Shown here: piece by piece, positions 50,521 through 57,527 of the stretch | How the letters are laid out: each line of letters opens with the position of its first letter | Numbering within the stretch: the first letter of the stretch is position 1 | Source of the DNA: a virus | Length of the DNA stretch: 63,143 nt | Virus record (IMG/VR): IMGVR_UViG_3300005549_000012 | Location: 1 to 63,143 of that record | Strand: one strand, 5' to 3' | Notes under the pieces: generated by a model | The model's database searches: none | What the model was told of the DNA's origin: nothing | The model's input: the letters and a program-made list of their open reading frames with translations, nothing else | Made by a program: the position numbers and the translations under genes

Positions 50521-50739
50521 CTACTGTTCCGCTCCTAGTATCTCGCGAATCAAATCACTAGCCCGTTGACCGTACTTCTCAATCAGAATATCCGACAGAC
50601 TCTTTCCGTTTGCCTCCTCTGTCAGATTCTCCGGCGCAAAGTGCTTCTCGAATCTCAGTAAGTCAAACCCTAAGAACGGGTGTTGATAGTTCCGTAGGTT
50701 TGCCTTGAATATCTCCCTAAACTCTGTTGCGGTATCCAT
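50521..50739 (-). CDS. Hypothetical protein (72 aa)
   Basis: ATG 50739 has the same GGAGGGTTTAATC ribosome site as its neighbours. Helical sequence (TEFREIFKANLRNYQHPFLG; LSDILIEKYGQRASDLIREI). Function unknown. Confidence 0.6.
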   Translation of the reverse strand: MDTATEFREIFKANLRNYQHPFLGFDLLRFEKHFAPENLTEEANGKSLSDILIEKYGQRASDLIREILGAEQ

Positions 50740-50845
50740 GATTAAACCCTCCAACCTTCCAAGATTTACAAGCAAGCCAAGCGGCAACCTTTGAGGCTGC
50801 AACCCACGTTTTCAGCTTGGCGAAAACCATGTCAACGACAGCTAC

Positions 50846-50875
50846 TTGTCTCTGTCCATATACCTCTGCTATCAT
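50846..50875 (+). promoter_or_regulatory. Rightward promoter for the HTH gene
   Basis: TTGTCT (50846-50851), 18-base spacer, TATCAT (50870-50875). The ATG at 50886 is only ten bases downstream of the -10 and has no Shine-Dalgarno, so the message would be nearly leaderless. Confidence 0.5.
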
Positions 50876-50885
50876 CCTCGGCGTT

Positions 50886-51155
50886 ATGTCTGCAACCTCA
50901 CCCACTCGCAAGCCTGTTGGCCGTATGCGATTATCAGCCGAACAGTACAGCGTCATCCGAACGCAAAGCCTAATGGACTTGCTGACTTCAATGGACGCAC
51001 TTATATCAGTCACGACAGCCGCCCGCTTGCTGGGCGTCCAGCGGGGCACCGTCTGCAAGTGGATTGAACGCAAGACTTTAGCGGCTTTCAACATTGATGA
51101 CCGTCTCTATGTACTTCGATCCGATGTGATTGAACGTGCTACTCGTTCTCGTTGA
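50886..51155 (+). CDS. Helix-turn-helix regulator (89 aa)
   Basis: The C-terminal half, ISVTTAARLLGVQRGTVCKW followed by IERKTLAAFNIDDRLYVLR, is a MerR/excisionase-type HTH (HTH_17) DNA-binding domain. It is the only plus-strand gene inside the leftward block: divergent from the gene at 50739 and convergent with the one at 51157-51318. The start may also be ATG 50922. Likely a phage regulator of early transcription. Confidence 0.7.
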   Translation: MSATSPTRKPVGRMRLSAEQYSVIRTQSLMDLLTSMDALISVTTAARLLGVQRGTVCKWIERKTLAAFNIDDRLYVLRSDVIERATRSR

Positions 51156-51156
51156 C

Positions 51157-51318
51157 TCAGTAACCCAACCAACAAAGCACTTCCCAGCCATTGTAGCTAC
51201 TGCTACAGCCGTTTTCAGCCTGAAACTCAGTCCAGCTACAACCGTGGCGCTCGACCTCACGTCGGGCCTGTTGAGCGGTGATGGTTGGCTCCTCGTCCAT
51301 TACTTCGTCTAGCGTCAT
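51157..51318 (-). CDS. Small phage protein, first gene of leftward block (53 aa)
   Basis: ATG 51318 follows GGAGGGTTGGGACA. Sequence ITAQQARREVERHGCSWTEF and a WEVLCWLGY end match short phage proteins of unknown role. It is directly downstream of the strong divergent leftward promoter. Confidence 0.65.
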   Translation of the reverse strand: MTLDEVMDEEPTITAQQARREVERHGCSWTEFQAENGCSSSYNGWEVLCWLGY

Positions 51319-51355
51319 TGTCCCAACCCTCCATTGGTGTAATTGAAACGGCGGC

Positions 51356-51384
51356 ATCGTAGCACACACACAAATGGGTGTCAA
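51356..51384 (-). promoter_or_regulatory. Strong leftward promoter (early)
   Basis: TTGACA (51384-51379), 17-base spacer, TACGAT (51361-51356) on the minus strand. It drives the leftward block and is the best sigma70 match in the window. Confidence 0.75.
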
Positions 51385-51730
51385 GCGAAATCGTGCTATA
51401 GGCGTGAAAGTGGCTCTGGGAGCCTGTTTCAGCCCTTTGGCGATGTAGGCTACCATTGCTAGAAGTAGTCGCCGCGATGTTGTCGCCGTTATCAATGTCC
51501 AGGTTGTCGCTGTTGTCGCCCGCTGGATCGAGCCTGCCCCAGCCGCCAACGCCGCAAGCAGCGATGCGCCACAGCGTATGCAACGTTACATCGCGCCAGG
51601 CCAGCTCCAGCCCAGGTCGGCCCAGGCTGTCCGCCGCTAGGTTGACCCGCCGCCGCTGGCCGAGGTTGTCCTGCGGACCCCGGGGGGTAGGCCAGCGTGC
51701 GAGCCCGTTCTCAAACTTGTATTTTTTTTT

Positions 51731-51752
51731 CTACCAATTCCGGCTATGGTAG
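51731..51752. promoter_or_regulatory. ACTACCA-type inverted repeat
   Basis: CTACCA (51731-51736) and TGGTAG (51747-51752) face each other across ten bases. The same box occurs at 45700-45742 and at the helicase promoter (46841-46851). Confidence 0.45.
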
Positions 51753-51796
51753 TTACAGTAGTATAGCTTACACAAGCTGCATAGCGAGAAAAGGCG

Positions 51797-51814
51797 AAAC
51801 TGGAGTTGCTTTTC
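51797..51814 (+). repeat. Direct repeat flanking the TopoVI-A-like gene, copy 1
   Basis: AAACTGGAGTTGCTTTTC, matching 52785-52802 at 16 of 18 positions. It also forms the loop and 3' arm of a hairpin (AGAAAAG 51787-51793 with CTTTTCT 51809-51815). Confidence 0.55.
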
Positions 51815-51850
51815 TGCTAGGGATGTCTGGGTCTTGTTTGAGGCTTTGCC

Positions 51851-51856
51851 TATAAT
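51851..51856 (+). promoter_or_regulatory. -10 box TATAAT for the TopoVI-A-like gene
   Basis: Perfect TATAAT eight bases before ATG 51864; no convincing -35 at 17 bases. Transcription would start at or within a few bases of the ATG, giving a leaderless message. Confidence 0.5.
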
Positions 51857-51863
51857 AGATGGT

Positions 51864-52778
51864 ATGAAACAGAAATTCCAAAACATAAACTTCAGAGCGG
51901 ACAGCTTAGCTACTATCCAGCACGCCAATCGGATTATAGGAGACTACGAAGCACAGGGCTTTACGTTGACCCTACGTCAACTCTATTACCAGTTTGTTGC
52001 CCGAGGGTTGAGAGAGAATACGGAGCGGAGCTACAAACAGTTGGGAAACATTATCTCAGACGGTAGGCTTGCGGGGTTGATTGATTGGGATGCTGTTGAG
52101 GATAGGACCAGAAACCTTAGAGGTTTGTCTCACTGGGAAAGCCCTGAGAGCGTTATCAACTCGGCATATCATTCATTCAGGTTGGACAAGTGGGATAACC
52201 AACTAAACTATGTTGAGGTTTGGGTTGAGAAAGATGCTTTAGTCGGCGTCATTGAAGGTGTGTGCCAACGAAACGATGTGAGCTACTTCGCTTGTCGCGG
52301 CTACACTTCCCAAAGTGAGATGTATAGCGCAGCACAGCGATTGGCCTACCAGTTGAATGTGGGTAAGGAAGTGCATATCTTGCATTTGGGCGACCATGAT
52401 CCTTCTGGAATAGACATGACAAGAGACGTGAGGGATCGGCTTACCATGTTTCTTGAAGGAATGGATTGCAGCGTTAGTAGATTGGCTTTGAACTGGGATC
52501 AAGTACAGGCGTACAAGCCTCCTCCTAATCCGGCTAAGTCTACTGATTCCCGGTATCGAGGCTATAGGCAGGAATTCGGCTTGGAGTCATGGGAGTTGGA
52601 TGCGCTGGAGCCGAGGGTCATTAGCGATTTGATCGAGGATAACATTTTAGACTTAAGAGATGAAGATCTCTGGAATGAGATGGTGGATGAGGAAGCCAAT
52701 CATAAGAGACTGCTGAAGGATGCCTCGGCAAGATGGGTTGAGGTTGTCAAGTTTCTGGATAAGAAAAAGAAGCGGTAG
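51864..52778 (+). CDS. Stand-alone Spo11/TopoVI-A-like protein (Mini-A-like)
   Basis: 304 residues from ATG 51864. Residues ~33-80 (LTLRQLYYQFVARGLRENTE... LAGLIDWDAVEDRTR) match the winged 5Y-CAP domain of Spo11/TopoVI-A, with R38 and the Y41-Y42 pair containing the presumed catalytic Tyr. A TOPRIM domain follows: WVEKDALVGVIEGV (E122) and HLGDHDPSGIDMTRD (D177, D179). No TopoVI-B partner is in the window. Stand-alone 'Mini-A' homologues have been reported from mobile elements. It could make double-strand breaks or cleave-join DNA in replication or recombination. TTG 51834 is an alternative start. Confidence 0.75.
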   Translation: MKQKFQNINFRADSLATIQHANRIIGDYEAQGFTLTLRQLYYQFVARGLRENTERSYKQLGNIISDGRLAGLIDWDAVEDRTRNLRGLSHWESPESVINSAYHSFRLDKWDNQLNYVEVWVEKDALVGVIEGVCQRNDVSYFACRGYTSQSEMYSAAQRLAYQLNVGKEVHILHLGDHDPSGIDMTRDVRDRLTMFLEGMDCSVSRLALNWDQVQAYKPPPNPAKSTDSRYRGYRQEFGLESWELDALEPRVISDLIEDNILDLRDEDLWNEMVDEEANHKRLLKDASARWVEVVKFLDKKKKR

Positions 52779-52803
52779 CAAGGAAAACTCCAGTTGCTTT
52801 TCC
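52777..52803 (+). terminator. Putative terminator after the TopoVI-A-like gene
   Basis: AGCAA (52777-52781) pairs with TTGCT (52794-52798), continuing into TTTTCC; an overlapping GGAAAA/TTTTCC stem is the alternative fold. It lies across the stop codon at 52778. Confidence 0.4.
52785..52802 (+). repeat. Direct repeat flanking the TopoVI-A-like gene, copy 2
   Basis: AAACTCCAGTTGCTTTTC, 16 of 18 identical to 51797-51814. With that copy it brackets the TopoVI-A-like gene exactly. Confidence 0.55.
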
Positions 52804-52851
52804 GGCCCCCTGCCCTTGAACCGCTGAAGTGGGCATGAGACTATCTGGGCT

Positions 52852-53595
52852 ATGAACCTGAAAAAATTCAGCAGGGTGAATCTCGAACGTTGCACGGCGC
52901 CTGATGGCTTTGGTCACTCACTCACGAGTTGGTCTGAGGCCGAGTGGACTAACGCGATGGCGGGTGAGTTTGGTGAGGTCTTGGAGCAGATCTGCAACCT
53001 CGGAGCTGCGATCGGTAAGGCGAGTAATCTAGCAAAGAAGATAATCCGGCATCGGGATGATGTTGCCGGAAACGTCAAGATAGATGACCGGGATTTGCCT
53101 AATTTGCGCCAGCGGATAGCACTCGAAGTTGCGGACGTAGTCATCTATGCCGATTTAACCATGCAGCGGCTTGGGTATGACACGTCCACAGTCGTAGCAG
53201 AGGTATTCAATCGAAAGTCAGATGAATTGCAGTGCTCTATTCGGTATGATGGGGGTCAGGATCGAGGTTTTGTTTACCTTGCTGGTCCCTATGCACACAA
53301 TGATCCCGCTGTTCGAGAAACCCGTTATCGGCTACTCACCGCAACCGCTGCAAAGATGATGCGCGAGGGTACGCCAGTCTACTCTCCAATCACACATAAT
53401 CATCTGCTTGCCACGATGAACGAGATGCCTACCGGCTGGGACTTCTGGCGCTCTATGGATGAGCAAATGATTGAACAGTGTATCGAGCTTCATGTGCTTA
53501 TGCTCGATGGCTGGAAGGAGTCAGTTGGAGTTACAGCAGAGATCGGGATAGCGGAGAGTCTGGGGAAGCCCGTCAAGTTTATAGAGCCTGAGTAA
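52852..53595 (+). CDS. MazG-like pyrophosphohydrolase / DUF1937 fusion
   Basis: 247 residues in two halves. Residues ~20-135 resemble MazG-type NTP pyrophosphohydrolases (MAGEFGEVLEQICNLGAAIG; ALEVADVVIYADLTMQRLGY, with the E-x-x-E and E-x-x-D metal ligands). Residues ~145-247 match DUF1937, a nucleoside 2-deoxyribosyltransferase-like family (FVYLAGPYAHNDPAVRETRY; MIEQCIELHVLMLDGWKES; EIGIAESLGKPVKFIEPE). The fusion may cleanse or remodel nucleotide pools during replication. Both domains occur singly in other phages. Confidence 0.75.
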   Translation: MNLKKFSRVNLERCTAPDGFGHSLTSWSEAEWTNAMAGEFGEVLEQICNLGAAIGKASNLAKKIIRHRDDVAGNVKIDDRDLPNLRQRIALEVADVVIYADLTMQRLGYDTSTVVAEVFNRKSDELQCSIRYDGGQDRGFVYLAGPYAHNDPAVRETRYRLLTATAAKMMREGTPVYSPITHNHLLATMNEMPTGWDFWRSMDEQMIEQCIELHVLMLDGWKESVGVTAEIGIAESLGKPVKFIEPE

Positions 53596-53618
53596 ACAGT
53601 TGTGAGAAGGTGCTGCTC

Positions 53619-53900
53619 ATGGCAAAACTGTCCAAGCTGAATGCCATCGTGGATGAGGCCGCACGGCTCAGGGATGACTGGGATGACATACAAGTCTGGG
53701 TTCATCCGAACTGGATTGAGCGATCTCAGTTAGGGCTGAGCGCCTATGACCAGGTTGGGGACTTGAGGGTGTTCTACTTTGATGTGCCGAAGGGTGGGTT
53801 TTGGGTGTTGAACGATCGAGAGAAGCTGCTGGCTAATGTGAAGCAGTTTGTGACGGAGTGCGTGAAGAAGCTGCCGGTGAACAGGGCTCCGCAGGCTTGA
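53619..53900 (+). CDS. Hypothetical protein (93 aa)
   Basis: ATG 53619 with AGAAGG upstream. Alpha/beta protein (DDWDDIQVWVHPNWIERSQL; DLRVFYFDVPKGGFWVLND). No recognised family. Confidence 0.6.
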   Translation: MAKLSKLNAIVDEAARLRDDWDDIQVWVHPNWIERSQLGLSAYDQVGDLRVFYFDVPKGGFWVLNDREKLLANVKQFVTECVKKLPVNRAPQA

Positions 53901-53931
53901 AGCCGGTTGAAAAGGATGACCCGGTTTAACT

Positions 53932-54546
53932 ATGAAGGTTCTTGTTGCCTGTGAGTTCAGCGGTGTGGTACGAGACGCATTCCGTGCTCTTGGTCATGAT
54001 GCATGGTCGTGTGACTTGCTGCCCTCGGATCGACTTGGGCCTCATATCCAAGACGATGTTCTACTGCATCTCGATGAGAGCTGGGATCTGATGATTGCTC
54101 ATCCACCCTGTACTTACTTAGCCAGTAGTGGGCTTCATTGGAACAAGAGAATTCTCGGCAGAGAGCAGCAAACTCATGAGGCAATGCTATTTGTGCTGAA
54201 CCTGATGGGTGAGGGGTTTGTTGATAATCCTGTGCCCCACATAGCTCTGGAGAATCCTATTGGTAGAATCTCAACTGCCTTTCGCAAGCCGGATCAGATC
54301 ATTCAGCCGTGGCAGTTTGGCCACCCCGAAAGTAAGGCGACCTGTTTGTGGCTAAAAGGATTGCCACTACTTCGGGCAACGAAGGTGCTAGAGCCCCGGA
54401 ATGGGGATTACAAAAGAGGATGGGACAACCAAACTCCTAGTGGGCAAAATCGGTTGGGACCGTCCGATGATAGATGGAAGCTGAGGTCTATCACCTATGA
54501 AGGGATCGCAAAAGCGATGGCCGAACAGTGGGGAGCCTTGTCATAA
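53932..54546 (+). CDS. DNA cytosine methyltransferase-like protein A
   Basis: 204 residues. Motif I VACEFSGVVRDAF, motif IV IAHPPCTYLASSG (PPC with the catalytic-type Cys) and an ALENPIGR motif VI-like ENP are those of C5-cytosine methyltransferases, but the protein is short and lacks a clear target-recognition domain. Such small MTase-like proteins are common in phages and may protect DNA or methylate at low specificity. Confidence 0.7.
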   Translation: MKVLVACEFSGVVRDAFRALGHDAWSCDLLPSDRLGPHIQDDVLLHLDESWDLMIAHPPCTYLASSGLHWNKRILGREQQTHEAMLFVLNLMGEGFVDNPVPHIALENPIGRISTAFRKPDQIIQPWQFGHPESKATCLWLKGLPLLRATKVLEPRNGDYKRGWDNQTPSGQNRLGPSDDRWKLRSITYEGIAKAMAEQWGALS

Positions 54547-54641
54547 TGACGATCGACAACGAACCAATCTGCGTCTGTGGCCGAAAGCAGAGCGAGCATC
54601 CGGCTGAGGACTGTAGAGAGTTCGTGGACGGGGGGATATGA
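54546..54641 (+). CDS. Very small zinc-knuckle-like protein (31 aa)
   Basis: Sequence ICVCGRKQSEHPAEDCREFV has Cys, Cys, His and Cys at knuckle-like spacing, a pattern seen in tiny phage proteins. It starts at the previous stop and its own stop overlaps the next ATG (ATGA). Confidence 0.5.
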   Translation: MTIDNEPICVCGRKQSEHPAEDCREFVDGGI

Positions 54642-55330
54642 AGGCAAAGCCTCGATTACTGGACCTGTTTTGTGGGGCCGGTGGTGCCTCAATGGGCTAC
54701 CATCGTGCAGGCTTTGATGTGGTGGGTGTGGACATAAAGCCGCAACCGAGGTATCCATTCGATTTTATCCGATCAGATTGGCTTGATGTACTTACAGTCT
54801 CATTTCTGGGTGAGATTGATCTAATTCATGCATCACCTCCATGTCAGGCATATTCTGATCTTGCTCGGCGCAACGGCAACGCAGATCAGCATCCGCGCTG
54901 GATCGACGTACTACGTGAGATGCTTGATGCTGCTAACCGTCCTTGGATTATTGAAAACGTCGAAGGTGCTCCGTTGTTTGAACCGCTCATTCTATGCGGC
55001 ACGATGTTTCCATCTCTGCGCGTCATCCGGCATCGCCTTTTTGAGTTTTCCTATTCGATTATTGAGCGGGGTAAGCTGGTTGCACCCGAGCATCCTAAAC
55101 ACCCACTCGTCTATACAAGAGACAAACGCAAGGCTCATTATGGAGAGCTTAGCGAGTGGAATTCTCCGGTCAGTGTAAACGGGGGCGGAAACTGTTCCGT
55201 GGCGGCTGCTCAGGCTGCGATGGGTATTGATTGGATGACGAAAGCGGAACTCAACGAGGCCATTCCACCGGCCTACACCGAGTTCATAGGTAAGCAGTTG
55301 ATGGCTTACCCAGAAGGGGTAGGTCGGTGA
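54638..55330 (+). CDS. DNA cytosine C5-methyltransferase B
   Basis: 230 residues with motif I LLDLFCGAGGASMGYH, motif IV IHASPPCQAYSDLAR (PCQ, catalytic Cys), motif VI WIIENVEGAP and motif VIII-like VIRHRLFEF. It is short for a C5 MTase, with a reduced target-recognition region before the C-terminal motif X-like helix. With the preceding gene it forms a tandem pair that may give different sequence specificities against host restriction. Confidence 0.8.
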   Translation: MKAKPRLLDLFCGAGGASMGYHRAGFDVVGVDIKPQPRYPFDFIRSDWLDVLTVSFLGEIDLIHASPPCQAYSDLARRNGNADQHPRWIDVLREMLDAANRPWIIENVEGAPLFEPLILCGTMFPSLRVIRHRLFEFSYSIIERGKLVAPEHPKHPLVYTRDKRKAHYGELSEWNSPVSVNGGGNCSVAAAQAAMGIDWMTKAELNEAIPPAYTEFIGKQLMAYPEGVGR

Positions 55331-55449
55331 AGATCGTCATTCTAGTCCTGCTCATCATTGCACTCGTGGTCATCGTCGTAGGCGGCTGGTTCCTCTGGCT
55401 GCTGAGTCAAGCGCCTGAGGGCCGGATGGGGGATAGATATTGGAGGTAG
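55327..55449 (+). CDS. Small single-TM protein (40 aa)
   Basis: GTG start overlapping the MTase stop. One transmembrane helix (VILVLLIIALVVIVVGGWFL) and a short polar tail. Function unknown. Confidence 0.5.
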   Translation: MKIVILVLLIIALVVIVVGGWFLWLLSQAPEGRMGDRYWR

Positions 55450-55451
55450 TT

Positions 55452-55622
55452 ATGACAACTGACTACATCAAAACAATTCCCTGCGAGTTGCAATCAGGCC
55501 ACAAGTGGAACCCTCCGCTTGCTGGTGAAGACGCGCTGGGGAACCCTATTCTGCTGGTCACTTGCCGGAACTGTGGAAAGGTCCGGTCGATGAGCGAGGA
55601 GAAACCTGTTGACCTTCCGTAG
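55452..55622 (+). CDS. Small CxxC protein (56 aa)
   Basis: ATG 55452 behind GGAGG. Contains CELQSGHKWN and CRNCGKVRS, giving Cys/His zinc ligands. Function unknown. Confidence 0.55.
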   Translation: MTTDYIKTIPCELQSGHKWNPPLAGEDALGNPILLVTCRNCGKVRSMSEEKPVDLP

Positions 55623-55686
55623 CAAGGGGCGTAGGATAGCACTCGTCAGAAAGTTGTAGAACTTTAACTTGTTGGAGGATAACCAG

Positions 55687-56088
55687 ATGCCAAAGCTACC
55701 CGATGATTTCCCTCATCTCTCAACCCTCAATGCAGCCGGAATTAACACTGAGTTGCAGCTCTCAAAGTACGCCGAAGACTACACCCAGATACCCGGTATC
55801 GGGAAGGCTGGGGCCAAGGACATTGCTGATGCCGTCGCAGCGCCGCCAGCCGACGAAGACGCTACGAAGACCCAGCCGCTCGCTAAAGCTGCTGTTGCTC
55901 CGGCAGCAGAAGGTGTAGCCGTGAAGTTCAGGCTCGACCGAGATACCGTAGTCAACGGCAGAGCCTTCGCTATCAATCCTGAGACTCAGGTTGCGGCCAA
56001 GGTTGTCGTGAGCGGTGGCGTCTTCTACGGCGTTGGCTGCAAGGACGAAGCCGGGGGCTACCAGCTTGTCGAAGCTGCAAAAGGCTAA
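55687..56088 (+). CDS. Helix-hairpin-helix protein (133 aa)
   Basis: ATG 55687 behind GGAGG. The N-terminal half has one helix-hairpin-helix motif (YTQIPGIGKAGAKDIADAV), typical of non-specific DNA binding. An Ala/Pro-rich linker leads to a beta-rich C-terminal half (VKFRLDRDTVVNGRAFAI). Function unknown; perhaps a nucleoid or virion-assembly accessory protein. Confidence 0.6.
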   Translation: MPKLPDDFPHLSTLNAAGINTELQLSKYAEDYTQIPGIGKAGAKDIADAVAAPPADEDATKTQPLAKAAVAPAAEGVAVKFRLDRDTVVNGRAFAINPETQVAAKVVVSGGVFYGVGCKDEAGGYQLVEAAKG

Positions 56089-56242
56089 GCTCGTCCCGCT
56101 CAACACAATGATATACCAGTCGCAGCAGGACTGGCTTTCGGCGCAGGCCGTTGGTGCAGTGAAGCAGGCGGCGGTCGTTCGTGCTGCGTTGCAGCTCTAT
56201 AGAGAGCACGTGGAAAGGATTGAAAACAGTTGTGAGGATTAG
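56066..56242 (+). CDS. Ribbon-helix-helix-like small protein (58 aa)
   Basis: The sequence VPLNTMIYQSQQDWLSAQ and KQAAVVRAALQLYREHVERI matches a ribbon-helix-helix (CopG-like) DNA-binding fold. The strand starts before the only ATG (56108), so TTG 56066 with GGGGG upstream is my preferred start. Possible repressor of the rightward block. Confidence 0.55.
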   Translation: MSKLQKAKLVPLNTMIYQSQQDWLSAQAVGAVKQAAVVRAALQLYREHVERIENSCED

Positions 56243-56249
56243 ATATCCT

Positions 56250-56750
56250 ATGACTCCTCTTATTAAGGCACTTCTAGGACCACAACCATTCAGCCCTGAA
56301 ACATCCCGAAGTAGGAGTTGGTTTGTTAAGTGGTTGGTCTACCCATTGGCCCTGTGGTGGAATATCCGATACCCACTATTCCTGCATGAGTGTCCATTAG
56401 CCTTTCTAGGCTGTTGTGAACACTACCGAGATTACCACCTGCTCTGGACCAACTGGAAGTTTGCACAAGGCTCTCTTTTAGTTACTGCCCAATGGTTGGC
56501 TTGGCCTGTCGTTCCTGAGTCCAAACCTTATGTGTATCAATGTGGAGAACTGGTGGACTTTTACCAGCCGGGGGATAAATTTGATACATCTAAAGGGTTG
56601 GAGCCCTTGGATAACTTTAAGTCCTCAGACCATCCTATAGTTGACCTGTCTTTTGGTGCTGCTCCTATCGAGGGTACTGCTTATGCTCTCATCAGAAGAC
56701 GGCAAGGGTTGAGTAGAATAAAGAGATTCTTGTGGGAGCACATACTGTAA
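56250..56750 (+). CDS. Hypothetical membrane-associated protein (166 aa)
   Basis: Trp/Tyr/Cys-rich protein with one or two hydrophobic stretches (FVKWLVYPLALWWNIRYPLF; GSLLVTAQWLAWPVV) and a CPLAFLGCCEHY Cys group. It is clearly more AT-rich than its neighbours, suggesting recent acquisition. No recognised family. Confidence 0.55.
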   Translation: MTPLIKALLGPQPFSPETSRSRSWFVKWLVYPLALWWNIRYPLFLHECPLAFLGCCEHYRDYHLLWTNWKFAQGSLLVTAQWLAWPVVPESKPYVYQCGELVDFYQPGDKFDTSKGLEPLDNFKSSDHPIVDLSFGAAPIEGTAYALIRRRQGLSRIKRFLWEHIL

Positions 56751-56771
56751 GCAAGATAGAAGGAGAGAGAA

Positions 56772-57362
56772 ATGGCAGCAGTCAATAAAGCATCGGTAGC
56801 AGAGGAAGCTCAGGTTCCACCATCGGTTCTCATTGGTAATGAGGCGGCCTTGAAAGTCGGCGACCTCATCGGCTTCGTGCTCACGGTTCGAGAAGTCGTT
56901 CCTGCGATCATCAAGCGATTGCTGAACGACGGTCGGGTTGATCTCGAAGCGACGGTCATCCAGGACGAGCGCCGCAGGAACCCCGATCGAGAGAGCATGA
57001 ACATGTTTGTCAATATGAGAGTCAAACAGTTCAGGCTCTACCAGCGGTCGAGGCCAATGGACCCTCCGGTCGTCAGCAAGGAAGGCCAGATCGTTGACCA
57101 GTTCACGACCAGCAGCGCGGCTGAGCCGGGTGGTGCGCTGGTGCCTGGAACATGGTTTGACCTTCGACCTTGGCGGGTAACGCTGACTGGCACTACCTAC
57201 GAGCAGAAGGACAACCACAACGTCGTCATCGTGCCTTTTGAGCAGAGGCAGCTTGGGGTCTTCGACGGAGTGCAGTATAAGGACTGCTTTGCTTTGCTTC
57301 AGGACGAGCTAAAGAACTGGGATCGCGTCGATGCGATGTGGCAGTTGAAGGAGAACCTCTAA
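56772..57362 (+). CDS. Hypothetical protein (196 aa)
   Basis: AAGGAGAGAG precedes the ATG. A mixed alpha/beta protein (GFVLTVREVVPAIIKRLLND; RRNPDRESMNMFVNMRVKQF) with no motif I recognise. GC content matches the structural genes again. Confidence 0.55.
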   Translation: MAAVNKASVAEEAQVPPSVLIGNEAALKVGDLIGFVLTVREVVPAIIKRLLNDGRVDLEATVIQDERRRNPDRESMNMFVNMRVKQFRLYQRSRPMDPPVVSKEGQIVDQFTTSSAAEPGGALVPGTWFDLRPWRVTLTGTTYEQKDNHNVVIVPFEQRQLGVFDGVQYKDCFALLQDELKNWDRVDAMWQLKENL

Positions 57363-57383
57363 ACTTGGTATAGGAGAATGATC

Positions 57384-57527
57384 ATGGAAAGTACACAAAA
57401 CCACGAGCATGATTATCGGGTTGCATGTACAGAAGACGGATCAACATGCATAAGGATTATCATGACCTGCCGTTGTGGAGAGGTAATCCAGAAGGTGCTG
57501 AAAAAAGAGTTTCCAGAGGAGTCCTAA
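57384..57527 (+). CDS. Small Cys/His-rich protein (47 aa)
   Basis: Behind TAGGAG with an alternative ATG at 57378. Contains NHEHDYRVACTEDG and MTCRCGEVIQKV, likely a zinc-binding fold. Stop and next ATG overlap by one base. Confidence 0.5.
   Translation: MESTQNHEHDYRVACTEDGSTCIRIIMTCRCGEVIQKVLKKEFPEES

Larger units (their letters stand above)
51385..51850. other. Non-coding control region between divergent blocks
   Basis: About 465 bases without a believable ORF. It holds repeated GTTGTCGC/GTTGTCC units (51480-51530 and 51665), CCGCCGCT direct repeats (51630-51655), a run of nine T at 51722-51730 next to an ACTACCA inverted repeat, and a hairpin at 51787-51815. Divergent promoters flank it. 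A replication origin here is plausible but unproven. Confidence 0.45.

Noticed and set aside
50717-51094. A minus-strand 125-residue ORF across the HTH gene
   Set aside because: It overlaps the HTH gene fully and runs through the ribosome site and start of the next gene; the HTH motif on the plus strand is far more convincing.
51456-51752. ORFs inside the control region
   Set aside because: Composition is Arg/Pro/Ser-rich noise in both directions, with no ribosome site; the region behaves like non-coding DNA.
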